Counted from the stretch's first letter, positions 23,990-36,639 are shown. The stretch: 64,000 bases of DNA from Blasia pusilla (GCA_050084515.1 CM114272.1:9920001-9984000); one strand, 5' to 3'. Numbers and translations are program-made. The notes: generated by a model not told the origin, from the letters alone.

Positions 23990-25078
23990 CTGCCTTATGA
24001 TGATCCCTAGATGCTTGTAGTGATCTATTAGAGTTTGATTACACAGGGCCTAAAACTCGCTTATAAACGAACATGGTACCTTAGTCAGTCAACACCTTTG
24101 TTGGTATGTCATAATGACTCAACACACGATCCATAATGCATAAGACGTTCCTTCACTTGCCTTCTTTGGTAATGCTACCAACTCAATCCTCTTGGAGAAA
24201 TGCTCCACATGCCCAACACATGTCTTTGATGACGTCTTGTCAATGGCAAAGTTCCTACAAAGTCTAGACTCCATCTATAACCTAATCCCATGATCGGAAA
24301 AGGATGCAACGGTGGGGTGGTTGCATTGAGAGATGCTTGCACTAGATCACATATCATGTTTCTCACCATAAACTTCTAAACATCGGTATGCATGCCATAC
24401 CACAAATTTTGAACTTGGAATAAGTTATTCGTACCCTTACTTCAAAATGCCTCAACTCCTCATGGGCATGTCACACAACACATGCTCATTGGGAAGGATG
24501 AGGCACCATCCATAATCTACCATTCTCCTAAATCCATAAAATATTTATTCTCGCTCCATAAAACTTATAGTGCTTGTTATAATGCGACTCATCATGGACA
24601 TCATGCCTACTTATTGCTTCCATATTTGAGGGCTCACCAATCGACCTCCCTTATGAAGTTAAGTCATGTTGTTAATTTGATATAGTCAACAAACATAAGG
24701 AGACTAATGCATACTAACCTGGCATCATCTCCTCATCTCCCTCTCTGTGCCATTAAAATCTCATTTTATCTCTACGGCTCATATATGGGTTACGACTCAA
24801 CCTTTATGTATCTTGGTTCAGTTGATATGGCTCATGAATCATTTGTAAATCATACTCTTATATTAATAAATGCCATCTAGCAAGCTTCCCTACAATCTGT
24901 TCCATCCCATCAACCATCTTAATGGCTAACGATCAATAATGAGTGTGAAAGGATTATAAAAAAATTAGCATCTCATACCATGGCCCACACTATAACCAAG
25001 CACTCTTCCTCGTATGAGTTGTACTTTTCCTTGTCATATCTTTTTGGATGGATCGATGAGTATGCATAGCTCGTCTTC
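23990..25078 (-). pseudogene. pol: Degraded Ty3/gypsy pol: RNase H and integrase remnants
   Basis: Reading the minus strand from the right, 25075-24970 gives YSSIHPKRYDKEKYNSYEEE then CLVIVWAM, the RNase H block that precedes integrase in gypsy pol. Around 24369-24175 comes GLGYRWSLDFVGTLPL, the first catalytic-Asp motif of integrase. Near 24060-24090 comes KVLTD, a stop, GTMFV, the second integrase Asp motif. Many stops and frame changes lie between these, so the copy is dead. It is cut off at about 25080, where an unrelated dispersed repeat begins. No LTRs could be assigned. Confidence 0.75.
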
Positions 25079-25079
25079 T

Positions 25080-25620
25080 AAGAGATTGGATCATAGTCTC
25101 AAGAGGTTGAGGATAATCTGTAGAGGCCTCAAGTAACTTGAGTGAGCAAGTTTCCCTTTTTTTGGCTCATTTGGAGCTATATTGGGAAACTTGCTATTTT
25201 GAGTATATTCGTATTATGAACCTCGTTAAATTTCTACTTATAGAAGTTTTGTTTGATCCCCTTAAGCATATCAAGAGCCAATGAGGTAACTTATCATAGA
25301 GAGAGAGAGAGAGAGCTTTGGAGCTCATTCTCTCTTTGTTGAACCTCTTGCAATTGGCATGATGCAATGGATTTGTCATTTCTCATTTCCTTGTGAATAA
25401 TCCAAGCCTCTCATTATGAGCTTTAGGTTTAGTTTGGCATGATAGAGATATGAGAATTGTATGAGACATTGGAGTAATTTTTATTATTTATTGGAGATAT
25501 TTTGGTACACCATTGTCACAATATTCAAATGCCATAAGTGAGTATGATATCTTGTCTTTATGTACTTATAGTTAGTGAAAACTATGCATGTTATGTAGTG
25601 ATGTATATGCGTTCAACATC
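25080..25620 (-). repeat. Dispersed repeat, minus-strand copy of the 51-kb element
   Basis: The minus strand here matches the plus strand at 50820-51410 in order. A block containing CGCATATACATCACTACATA and TACCAAAATATCTCCAAT (25620-25492) corresponds to the left 128-bp repeat there. It is followed by AATGAGAGGCTTGG, AAGAGGTTCAACAAAG, TTGGCTCTTGA, AATAGCAAGTTTC and GCTCCAAATGAGCC. The copies are substantially diverged. The second (right) direct repeat is not visible here because the sequence passes into the gypsy RNase H remnant. The (GA) run at 25299-25315 lies inside the repeat body. Confidence 0.7.
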
Positions 25621-27883
25621 CTCCATAGTATTGTTTAATAGCCTTGCTCGACCCTAAATGAAAGCCCTTCTTTCATGGTATCTCTGAAAATGCCAAAGTG
25701 TCCTTGAGCTCCTAAAATGCTTGGTATTGATAATCTCCCTAGTGCCACATGAGATAAAGTCTAGTCACGAAGGTTAAAGACTTTTCTCATCCAGACAACA
25801 AATATTATTGATCTCCCCAATAGATAAATAGATTCATACACATACAAAAACACACTCACAAAATTGAAGTAAAAATGGCTCATGCAGTAAACTCCACTCT
25901 TGAATCTAAACATAGTTATCAAGCCATATTGATCCTCCTACATTAAGAAATTCATACTCTAACACTCAGATTCCTACCAAACTCTAAAAGGATGAGTGCT
26001 CTAAAGACTCAACATGATGAAGATGGCTAGTCACTAATAAGAAGCATTTCCCCACCTTTCATACCCTTACGAAGAACCAAAATAGCTCTTATCCCAGAAA
26101 TAGCCCAAAATTATAACTTGCACACACTTGTTATCATGTGATTTTTCAATCGCTCCACAAGTTACCTAGCTCGAAATGGCAAAATGGAAGGATTGTAGAG
26201 AATGACCATTTTGATGCAACGGAATTGTCGTTAACAGTATATGACTACTCAAGATAAAGTTATCCCCGAAGAACTTTTTGACTCACTATGTTATCGACAT
26301 AGTAGAACCACACCGCTCGGCCAACTATGGAATTCTTTGAAAAAAATCCTTCAATCTCCGCTTTCTATTTTGGAATATATGCACATCAACATTCCCTCTT
26401 GAATAAGCATCTTCCTTTCTCTCTCCTTCTTTTCTTTGATCCTTTTCCTAATCACTACTTTGGAGTTAAAAATATTTTTCAACATTTTGTACTGACTCTG
26501 TTTTCATCTTTCCATTTCTAATATAGATAGGTTTCCTTATTAACTAATTTTTTTTATATCAATCAGACATTTCATGATTGGGATAAATAACAAATCTATC
26601 CAATTTTAATAAGATAGAGCTTTAAAATCCTTTCATGTATTGTCATTACCCATCAATCATCTTGCTTGTTGTCTCATTTTGGCCATTGCAGATATATTTT
26701 TTTAACGAAAAGGCATATTTTCTAATTTTTACTGAAATATTAATTTCTTTTCTAGATAGGCTTACCATCTAAAAGAGTTATCTCCAAACGGAAAGGAGAC
26801 ACAATCATCTTAGTCACTTGTAGAGATATCTGGGTCGACCTCTTCCCGCTCGTAAGAATACCCATTTTCCTTAATAGTGTAGACTTGTATTTTGGTGCTT
26901 GTGCGATGTATTGGGTAAGAGGTTAGAGGACTATAGAGAGGTAGGAATGGGGATGGAAAATGATAATGGAAAAATCCCACAACATGATATTCCAACAATG
27001 GGCAATAAAATTTTAAAAGATGATCTTCAAAAGATATTTCCCTCTTGTGAGAATATCTGTACATTATTTCTAGTATGATATTTTGGCACCTATTTGGTCT
27101 GAATGTTTATATGTATTTTGAAATATTTTATGATGATGGAAATTTGATGAGAACAAATTATCAAATGGACATTTTCAATGAAATATTTCTAGTGATGTAA
27201 TCCGGTTAAAAATAAAATCCCTATGAGGGTATACCATACAGATCCTACCAATGGATTATTGACACTAGTTAGCATGATTGTGCTTGCACATAAATTTTAT
27301 TTTTTAAGTGATCTATAAATATTTTTATTTCAAAATTCAAATATAACCTCCACTTTCTTAACTCTTAGAATACTAATAACATTTCAATCTTCCAAATAAC
27401 TCCAATCTTCAATTAAAATTTAAATAATACCCCACTTCCCTAAATAACCCCACCTCTCCATAAAAATTTAAAAGTACCTACTCCTCCTCCTCCACTCCTC
27501 TCACCAAAATAACACTCATTAATTAAATAATTACTTAATATATATAAATGAAATAAAAATTTATATTTAAAATTATTTCCAAAATATCATATACATTTAA
27601 TTTTTTTATAAACCTATTACTATTTTTATTATACATATAGAATTACCAATAATAATATAGATGTGCATAGTCTTTAGACATGTGTTAAAATTTTTGAGTC
27701 TAATGCGATGATAATCCAAAGCTTACATGTGTTATCTTTTTGTCCTATCTATAGATGGAAACTTTATTCCACTTTTTGTCAATGCAATCCATTGACCCGT
27801 GCTACTTGGGTTTTTATGAAGATTTCTCTTTTTCCTCCATATTCCTCTTTCCAATCTCAAGTTTTTCCTCCCTCTACGCATAA
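25621..27883. other. AT-rich intergenic tract, no gene seen
   Basis: Frequent stops in all frames and short low-complexity frames only. Poly-pyrimidine runs (26400-26560) and AT-rich tracts (27280-27660) dominate. No recognisable protein, RNA gene or tandem repeat. Confidence 0.4.
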
Positions 27884-28082
27884 CTAGTTAGGACCGGTGA
27901 GGAACCGTGTGATGCACGGTCCTATACATATATACGTGCCCGATCGTGTAATTACACATACATATGCGCCGTGTTTGTAAAAAAGGTGTGTCACGTGTCA
28001 TAAATTCCTAAACTCAAAAAGACATGTGTCTACCTTTGACGCTGCCGTCATTTCAGAAACGCTCCTCAAATTATAGGATAGA
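27884..28082 (-). mobile_element. Short Helitron-like element, copy 1
   Basis: On the minus strand the element begins TCTATCC, preceded by A, and ends CTAACTAG followed by T. Just before that end is a short hairpin (plus-strand 27901-27922, GGAACCGTG TGAT GCACGGTCC, with one mismatched stem position). A 5' TC, a 3' CTRR end with a nearby hairpin, and insertion between A and T are the hallmarks of Helitrons. At 199 bases with no coding capacity it could only be a non-autonomous copy. It shares an internal block (CGTGTCATAAATTC, then AAAAAGACATGTGT, then CTCCTCAAATTATA) with copies at 29.1 and 38.2 kb. Confidence 0.55.
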
Positions 28083-28101
28083 TTGTTGCCTTCTTATAAT
28101 A

Positions 28102-28318
28102 CTAGTTAGGACACGTGAGGGGACCGTGCCATGCACGTTCCACTCCATGGTCCCTAACCCTGAACGCCCCGATACTTAAATGCCTTGAACGCCCCGTTAC
28201 TTGAATGCCCCCTACCCATGCCACACGTCGCACTAACCATGCACGATTCAAAAGACACGTGGTGAATTTTCCCGCGTCGCCATTTGAAAACCGCTCCTAC
28301 GTTAATATTATACATTGA
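28102..28318 (-). mobile_element. Short Helitron-like element, copy 2
   Basis: Lies only 19 bases from copy 1 in the same orientation. The minus strand starts TCAATGTATAATATTAACG after an A and ends CCTAACTAG before a T. A hairpin-forming GGACCGTG CCAT GCACGTTCC sits at 28120-28141. The termini match copy 1 more closely than the interior does, as is usual for non-autonomous Helitrons. Confidence 0.5.
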
Positions 28319-29147
28319 TGGTGTCTTAGATGCCCCAAAAATCAGAATTCTTTTCACAACTACCCATTCAATGTGACAAATCTCAATTCCAATCTAAAAA
28401 TTAACTATAGGAAAAGAACCAACGAAGGAATCAATATATTTCATTTGTGGATTATGGGGGCTCCAACCCCCCCTAATGAGCCACCCTATTATTCAATTCC
28501 TTGGGCCTTTTTTAAGATAACGGCTTATGCCTAATGGATTCGTCGCTTTTCACACAGCCTATCACACGTTCTTTCTAAAGTGAAGAGAGAATTTTCGAAG
28601 CAGATACGAAGATTCTTTCCACTAAAAGAAAAAGCACCTTTTTGTTGAATTTAAAAACCACGAAAATTGGGAGCAAAAGGACCCGTGTAGAAATATAAAG
28701 CCTCCCGTATAGTATTTCCCGTCCAGACTCCATAGTCTCCTATAAAAATAATAATAATATGACATCAAGAAAAGAAGTGCCCGAAAGTCAAAGTCCCAAA
28801 ATATTGAGTCATTATGGGAGACTACGGAAAGCCTTTCGCTTTTCTCCTCGGCCGCAATTCGTAACATCCACGTTCCTCTGCAACCCCGGGTTGGAATCAT
28901 TAACCCTGGTTAAAGTGCGTGTGTGGTATGCTATGATGTAATACCATACGGCAAGCCCAACCTGAAAAGGAAACTGTTCTGCTGAGGAATACCAGTTTCG
29001 AAGGTGGAGAGCGGACTTTGGGAGTGGTTTTCGTAGAGTACTTGTTTTCGTCAAAAGTAGGATTTTAGGAGATGCTTGAGTGTTTCATGAATTTTTCTTT
29101 TTATTCTTCCCCATGGACCAAACGGAGGATTTGACTTGAGTTGATAA
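28319..29147. other. Spacer between Helitron-like copies, no gene seen
   Basis: Contains short frames on both strands (28622-28900 minus, 28759-28941 plus) without recognisable motifs. No conserved block was identified. Confidence 0.35.
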
Positions 29148-29293
29148 TAGTTAGTACCCACGAGATACTAACTATATGTATAAACAAACAAGTGCCATGT
29201 GTTATAAATTCTCAAACAAAAAAAGACATGTGTTTGATTTTGAAGGTGTACTCTTTGATCATTTCAGAAATACTCTTCAAATTGTATTATAGA
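29148..29293 (-). mobile_element. Short Helitron-like element, copy 3
   Basis: The minus strand begins TCTATAATACAATTTGAAGA after an A. The interior repeats the copy-1 block (GTGTTATAAATTCTC, then AAAAAAGACATGTGT). The 3' end reads GTACTAACTATT, a decayed form of the CTAACTAG terminus, and the terminal hairpin is weak (TACCCACGAGATACT). It is an older copy of the same family. Confidence 0.4.
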
Positions 29294-32200
29294 TTAGTCT
29301 TTATTTGTAGTGTGGTTTGGGAGAGTTCTCGAGATCGTTATTTAATTCGACGACTTGCTCAACAAACACATGCTTGTGTGTAGTAGAAATCAATAATTAT
29401 CTTTAATAGTTCCCAATCTCCTTAGATACCTTATGTAAAATTTGATTTCTTTGGAAATCATGCTCAGTTTAAGCAATCGATGAAAAATAAAAGAATTTTA
29501 AACAATGTTTACTAGTTTTTCATTTAGATATAACGTGGGTCGACTCTAATGCTATAGATGGAAAACCGAATGGGCACTCTTGTGTGATGGTGACAATAAA
29601 GTGAGAAATGACACTATTTATATTTCCCTAGGCACTCATAATATACAACTTACTTACCAACAAATGTTGAATGGTTTACAATTTGTACCACCTTCCTAAT
29701 TGCATTCGCATCCTTCTTGTGCACCAAGCTTATTCTTCTAGCATTCTCATCATGAAAGAAGGTTTGATTTTTCTTTATTGCTAGTTTGGGTTTATTTTTA
29801 TCATTTTTCTTCCTTCCTTCTTTGAATTAGAATTCTCAAATTTTGACCATGTCTATTGATGTTCATCACACAACTCATCATGATTAACTTTTCCAAATTT
29901 TGCAATAATTTTTTCCTTTCATAAGTAAAATTTTTTAGCATTTGGTTCTTTCTAGAAGCAGATGGATTTTTTTCTTAGCACGCTTAAATTGGCCAATGAG
30001 TTCTGAAATAAAATTTTTGGATTGACTAGCCTTGTAGATTGGTCCCTAACAATGCATATTTCACTTGCCTTGAGCTAGCGTAGGGATGTATGAAGTGTGA
30101 GGAAATGAATGGGGAGGTTGAGGAGAGCGTAAGCGGGGATTTGAATATGAGAAATGTTGCCTTGCACAAGATGTTTCTTCCAATGCACCACAAAGTCACA
30201 CGCAGAAATGATCATAAGCCTCTAATTGGATGTGCTTATGAAAACCATATTAAAAGTAGCCATAGGTGAACTCGTAGAGGTGAGGTGTTTCGGTTCCTTG
30301 CATCCCATGTACCAATCACATATCCAAGGAGTTCTCCACTTGCAACACAAAAGAATTTCCCAAGAACTGTGAGCCCTAGCCTCCCACCCCACGTACAAAA
30401 TCTCTGAAATTTTTTGACCAATAATACCAACAAAGAATGCCTATTCCAAGCACATATTGAATGACATGGACATAGGAAAGTACTAGAGGTTAGGCATATC
30501 TAAAATAGAACAAAGTTCCACATCCGTATCCTTGGAAAACCATACTAGGAGTATAGTCCCATTTCAAATTATGATTTTCCTTTCCTCTATTTAAACCTTG
30601 AAAAAAGGCTTCGATGGATTCCTTTAAATTTTGTATAAAATAGTGCTTTTCAAACCATTCCCCCATTTGATCATCCCACCAAGACTTGTAATTGGAACTA
30701 CAAAATCCCTCATAGGGAGGTGAGATTGATTTCCATCCTCTCTAATATTTATAGTTGAAACCAAGAAAATACAAAGGTTGCTTGTCAAATATTGCCCCAA
30801 AAGTAGGTGAAGACTCTCCTAATCCATTTTCTTATGCTTTCCCTCTTAGTAAATTTTTTCTACTCTCTCCACTCCTTCCATATTAAGATTTGTTGACTAC
30901 TCATATTAATCATCGTTACTCTCTTTTCCTCTTAATGTAGTAAATTTTTAGGTTTTTCTAGTAACTTCTTTCCAGTTTCGTACCTAATTTAAATTTCTTC
31001 AGCATCAATATTAAAAAAACCCAAAACCAGGACCGCATACTGGTTGGAGGAATCAGGAAAGACACGCTAAACATGTACCCACTTTAAAATGGGAGACAAT
31101 AAGGGGTCACAAACATCTCCCATGTTTGTCATCCTCTATTGTACCAATTACAAAGCCCTAGCTCCACAAGGAATTCCCTTCATCGTCCATTCTCCCCATG
31201 AACTCTTCAAACGGGAGCGCGCTTTGACACGCCTACCGCACGAATATACAAACAGCCCGTGTTTTCCGGTTGCGGGCGAAACCTCCCCGTACCAGCGGAC
31301 TCTCTCTGACGGGTCCGTCGTGCACACGTAAGTCGGAAGCTGACGCACTCCTGAGTCCTGTGTCAGCTCGAGTCACTGTATCCTTTGGGACGGCGTTGAC
31401 AAGAGCGTCTGTCCGGTGTATGAGGCCAGGAACTGAATACCGTATAATGGTATATAGCCCTTGACGCCACCTCGTAGACCTTCATGGATCCGACATTTGT
31501 TAGACGTTGAAAGAACACGATAAGGTGATATTATAAGAATATAAAAAGGAATTGGCACTTTTATTTTGCGAAACTTTATGGTGAAATTTAAAGCGTTGAG
31601 TGAGCTTTTCAAATTTTTCTTTTTAAGAAAAATAAGACATCTCATATTTAATCAAAAATTCTATTTAGTAGTGTCATCATTGTTTGGACAGCTGTCTTTT
31701 TGTTCTTCCATTTGGATTTCTTTATGAAGTTTATATCTTATCCGAGAGAATCTTAGAACGTGGGGATCATATTCCTGGTGGACCAATTCATCGCAAAAGT
31801 TTGTAATAATTTTTTTTTTCAGTTTTGAAATATTTTTTGGGAAATAGAGTCAAAAGTAAAATTTTGAAAATAACGTATTTCTGAAAGATTAGAAATGTGC
31901 ACGCCACTACATGCATTTTTTTCTCCGGAAATGATTTTTAGAGAATAGTACTCGTAAATTTTAGTTCTTGTGTCATATCCACTCGATGCAAATAATCAAC
32001 TCATACCAAGCCACACAATATGTATCTCAAGCTTGGAGGTACTAAGCCCTAAATGGTATAACCCACATTTATGAAATGACGTGTGCAAATATTTCTTTAA
32101 AATCATACTATTCAGACAAAAATACCTTCTATGTTGTCATTGTAGTTCTAATCAAGCAACAACACTTAGTGTGGCCTAGTTGAAGACCTATGTGTGTAGT

Positions 32201-35200
32201 TAGGGGTGGAGAGGCTAAAAGTGACATGATGACCTACTTAGGTGACTTGGGTGTATGTATATATCATCCTTTGGAGCTTACTTAAAACCTCCTTGTAGGT
32301 TCTTGGTTATTTAGTGATTTGTTAGGTAGGTTGGGGTGATCTTTGTGCCTATGTCAACTTCTTGGAACCTTGGAGAGGGTTACACTCCAAGGACAGGCTT
32401 GGAATGAATCATATGTCTACAATTTAGCTTTCTAAACTCAAGTTAGGGCATAATGTTACCAATGGTACATTAAACATGGATCCCCTCATGTTGAGGGTGG
32501 GTTTGACTCAACTATCATTCAATGATTCACATATGGTATGATTCCCAATTTATTGTCACTATAGATATATCCATAAGATTTTTGAATTGATCACGTGTGA
32601 TATAATTGTGATTTTCATATATGTATGTGATTTCTCGGAGCAATGAAGGTGTCGCAAATGTGTTTTGAGATGTCGCATGGGATTGTGTGAGTTAAAGGGT
32701 ACCATAGCATACATTGTTGGTGTTGAAAATCAAGAAAATTGTGCAAGATTGTCCATGTATCTAACTCCTCAAGAAATGCAAGAAGAATATGTGAGTGCTA
32801 TTTTGGTTCTTGGTCTATAATGTTCTTAGTTGAAGACAAATTTTGAAGTCAATGCCTCAAAGAATATGGATAACAATGGGTTTTTTAATTTCTTGAGGCC
32901 ATTTCGGCATAAAGAATTGAAGGTCTAAGACCTAGGATTGTGACAATGGCATTTAATTACATTAAGCATGCATGTAGAGTGATTTGGGAGAGTGTGAGAA
33001 CGTATGTGTAAATCAATGGGTCCTAGTCAAGTGATTTAGGTAGTACGGTAGATGTGCCAATGGACAATTTATGGGCTTAGGTTGAGCTCATGACAAGTAT
33101 ATTTTTTAGGGCAACTATAGCAATATGTAGAGGTTTACATCATGGATTTGGAGACATTTCGAGTGGTGTACCGATTGGCTACTTCATTAGATGAGAGTTG
33201 TCACATCTTAGTTAGCCAACATGTAGAGTTCTATCGCGTTGACGGCGATTTGGGTGTAACTTTGTCTTGAGGTGTCGGATGAGGTTGACAACATACGCGT
33301 TACATCCTGAACATTGTCTCTACATATTTCCCTATATGGTCTTAGGCAATCATGTGGCCATGTTGACCAAGTAAACAATCATCCGGTAACCTGAGCACGT
33401 AGGTTACGGATGGGATGGGTATTTTTTGGGGGAAGAGCCAAAACCAAGGCTATAAGAGAGGGAGAGAGGGCTTTCCCAATATGTCTTTTTCATGTTCAGT
33501 CTTTGGAGCACATCTCTTATTTTTGTATGTAGGAACTAGGGTGCTAGCGTCAGGATTCCCTCATAGCAGAGGATGGATGTGCATGGCTCAATATGGCGAT
33601 GTTAGTTCAAGAGTGGAGTTTTTGGCCACGTGAACCATTTTTTCTATGATTTTAAATGAGAAAGATGTGAGGAGGAAGGGGGGGATTTGTTGTATGCAAG
33701 TAGGCAGACAAGTTGCCTTGGTGAGGAGCCCCTCGAGATGCTAGTTCGCGTGTGGGTGGTCATTTTTCCATTTATAAGACTATGGGCGGAAGCACTGTAT
33801 ATTTTTCTCAAGTTTTATAGAAGCGGCTTTACCGGAGATAGTAACAAAGTGTAGCACGGAGTGTGGCGGCGGGTGTTTGCAAGTGAGCGTCAATGGGTGA
33901 TTAGCTTATGGAGAGAGAGAGAGAGAGAGAGAAGATTTAGATCTTGCAGTTGTTGGGAGGTTGTCAAGTAAAGGCGGCCAAAGTGGCTAGGGTTAGGTTT
34001 CGAGGGCTACATTAGGTCGTGTGACACATCCTAGGGCATATCAAGGGGTTAGGCAATCGCAAGAGTGCAGGAGCCATAGAAGCAGGTGCCACGTCGGTCC
34101 ACGCATAAGCGTTGGAGGTCAATATAGGAGTGTCATAGGGACGTATGTACGCTGCCTACATATATTATAGGGGCCAAGCATAATAGAGCTAGGACATGTA
34201 TAGATCCAGGTGAGGTGGGTGTGTGCATTAAAAGCATGCGTGCGAGTGTATAATGACCCGGTCCCATGCTGTGGGCTCCTTGCACAGTCGCAGTGGGAGT
34301 TGCTGCGATCGTAGGCTGATCGGTTGGAAATAAGTCATAATACGGTCACAAACCTCACGCCATGCGTATTGACATCACGAAATCTATTTGGGTCCCAAAA
34401 ATTTCATTCGTTGGATCGATAAACATCCGTAACCCTGGGGCCGAGTCTTGACGATCTCGGCCACATGTGACCGAGTCCTAAGGGAGGCTTGGGACAAGGC
34501 GTGATGAGACAAGAGGTGGAATAAAGAGGGCTTGGATGTGCGTATGGCCACGTGCCCCTAAAATTAAGGGGAGATCACGTTGAGGTGAAGGGGATTTCCA
34601 TGGTAGAGCGGAGGAATTAGTGAAGAAATCAAACATAGTTGAGGCGCGGGAGAGTAAAGAGCCAAAGGCGGGGTACTAATCGCAGTTAGACTGATGGAGA
34701 GGGTTGAGAGAGTTTGCAAGGTTACAATAGGGGTTAACAGAGGATGAGAGGAGGTCGGACGGGGTACGATGAGGAGTGTAAGGGCTGAGCAAAGTTGAAA
34801 GCCTTGCATAGGATGGCGGGCTATGTATAAGAAGGCCATAGATTGACGGGAAGGGCGGGTAAGGAGGTGAGAGAGTCAGATGAAGAGTTGTGTGTTGTGT
34901 AGATGTGACGAGTGATATGGATTGTATAGTGATGTGTATGCGCAAGAAAGATTGTCGTTGTTGTTGTCTCCTAAGTGGGAGTTGGTGGGGTTGAGATGGT
35001 GACTCCTAGTGTGGAGATTACAAAGGAGCCACCACCTTGTGTAGGGTCTAGTGGCATATGGCAAGCTACAACAACTGCCATGATAAAGTTTCTAACTAGG
35101 TCAGATATTGAGCGAGCAATGGACACCCCTAGTATTTTCCTATTGGAAAACATCAAGGGAGTGTTTTATTTGGTATCACCGTTGGGTGTGATGTACCATT

Positions 35201-35699
35201 CACCGTAGAATTTGGGTGTGAAGCCTTCTATACTAAAGTGAAATTAATCTATCCACTATCCTCTGTGGAATAAATTTATTTCTTTGAGATGTATTGTGAC
35301 ATTTTTCGGTGCTTGGATATACTACTATGCTTGTACAAAAAGCACATTAGGAGAATTATCCTTGGGAGTAAATAGATTTTAAGTAAAAAAAAAAAAAAAA
35401 GCATCCTTCCTACATATTGGGATGGTTAAAGTTAGATTATAATAAATTTCATAATTATAATCTTATCAAAATTAATTTCTCAAAAAATTTATTTTGAAAT
35501 ATCTAAATTAAAAGCCATTTAAAAAATCCCATGGTTTACTTAGTGTTCTAATAACCATCCTATTGGTCGCCGTTGGCTCACCTCTAGCTGTGGACGAGAT
35601 TGGAGTCTTATTTGTTTGACATCGGATACCTGGTCAGTGCTTAAGATTTCCACACTTCCGGTGCCGTACTCAAGCCCACAGGCTCATAGATTTTTGAAA
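29294..35699. other. Long intergenic tract with scattered low-complexity runs
   Basis: No supported gene in 6.4 kb. Visible features are a GC-rich patch at 31180-31480 with no assignable protein, a (GA)11 run at 33911-33932, and an uninterrupted poly(A) of 16 at 35385-35400 that could mark the 3' end of a retroposed sequence on the plus strand. The region 30236-30500 read on the minus strand vaguely recalls LINE 3' coding sequence but is too damaged to call. The stretch 33240-34560 is moderately GC-rich and repeat-like without identifiable domains. Confidence 0.35.
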
Positions 35700-35890
35700 G
35701 GAAGAGTTGTGAGAGACACTTAAAGGAGTTAGCTCTTGTTCATAGTGCGTTATGAGAACGACGGGTATTTGGTCTAAGTAACCTTTGACAGCTGCATAAA
35801 TAACCACGATTTGTTTTTCAATAGGAATTGGGCTGTATTGTGCTTGTTTAAGTATCTCAGTTGCGGATTCGGTGCGCGTAGCGCCCCTTG
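35700..35890 (-). pseudogene. atp1: Fragment of mitochondrial-type ATP synthase alpha subunit (atp1), probable NUMT
   Basis: The minus strand reads TESATEILKQAQYSPIPIEK then QIVVIYAAVKGYLDQIPVV and LITHYEQEL, which is the C-terminal region of the F1 ATP synthase alpha subunit in its plant mitochondrial form; the plastid AtpA differs clearly here. The upstream part (NARGATRTES) still resembles the NRGARLTE motif with a small insertion. Homology stops abruptly on both sides, about 60 residues in all. It has no start, no promoter and no neighbouring mitochondrial genes. A nuclear insertion of mitochondrial DNA is the simplest reading. A short relic of a nuclear-transferred atp1 is less likely. 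Confidence 0.75.
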
Positions 35891-36503
35891 CATTTGCTCT
35901 TTTTAAGGGCACGTCTTTGTAAGGTTGGATTCTCAAATGGCCCGATTGCCTTAGGTTACTTGCCGGCATCAAGATCACCAAGTACTTTGAAGATAAATTT
36001 GGTCATTATTGAGAGAGTTACCATCCTATTGCACAAATTGGGATGGCCCAAGTTCTTGCAAAAAACCATTGTTATACCCTTCAAATTTGATGTAGTGTGA
36101 TAGTATGTACCAAGCAAGAGGGAGCGCTTAAGTATTTGATAGACCTTGTTCTTAATCCACGACACTCAACTATGTAGTGAGCACTATAGAATAGAGTTTC
36201 ATTTTTTGCACTTTTGGAAAGAGAATATAACATGGGAAAATTTTGGAAGGACCTTATGGGAGAAGGACCACTACAATTAATTTTTTTTTTCCTCAAATGC
36301 AAGATTTTTTCATGCGTGAGCTCATTAATGGATACTAGAACATAAACCTTATTATCAATGAAGTGAGAATTCAATTCTATATAATGATGTCTCCTGAAAT
36401 ACCCGTACACAATTCTTCTTATAGTGAGGAATACACATTTTTTATCCGAATGATATTTCTCAAGCAAATAGAGTTTAATAGACTCTTGCAAAAAGAATCC
36501 ATC

Positions 36504-36639
36504 CTCGCTTAGAAATATAAATATTATGTATTCTTAAATACTAATAATATGTCATGAAAACATAAACAAGTCTCGCTTAGAAATATAATTATTATGTATT
36601 CTTAAATACTAATAATATGTCATGAAAACATAAACAAGT
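36504..36639. repeat. 68-bp tandem duplication
   Basis: CTCGCTTAGAAATATAA starts at 36504 and again at 36572, and the following ATTATGTATTCTTAAATACT and AATAATATGTCATGAAAACA blocks match almost perfectly. A third, diverged copy of the same words (AAATATAAATATTAT, CTTGAATACTAATGATACAT) lies near 36798-36860, about 290 bases on, together with flanking TCAAGCAAAT and GACTCTTG words. That points to an older, larger duplication before the recent one. Confidence 0.85.

Noticed and set aside
35955-35995. Extension of the atp1 fragment upstream through the reading GDLDAGK
   Set aside because: It resembles the SDLDAATQ motif only superficially and lies about 65 bases too far from the NRGA-like block.
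36081-36491. 136-codon minus-strand reading frame as a gene
   Set aside because: No domain, strong AT bias, flanked by tandem duplications and repeat DNA. Long frames like this arise by chance in such composition.
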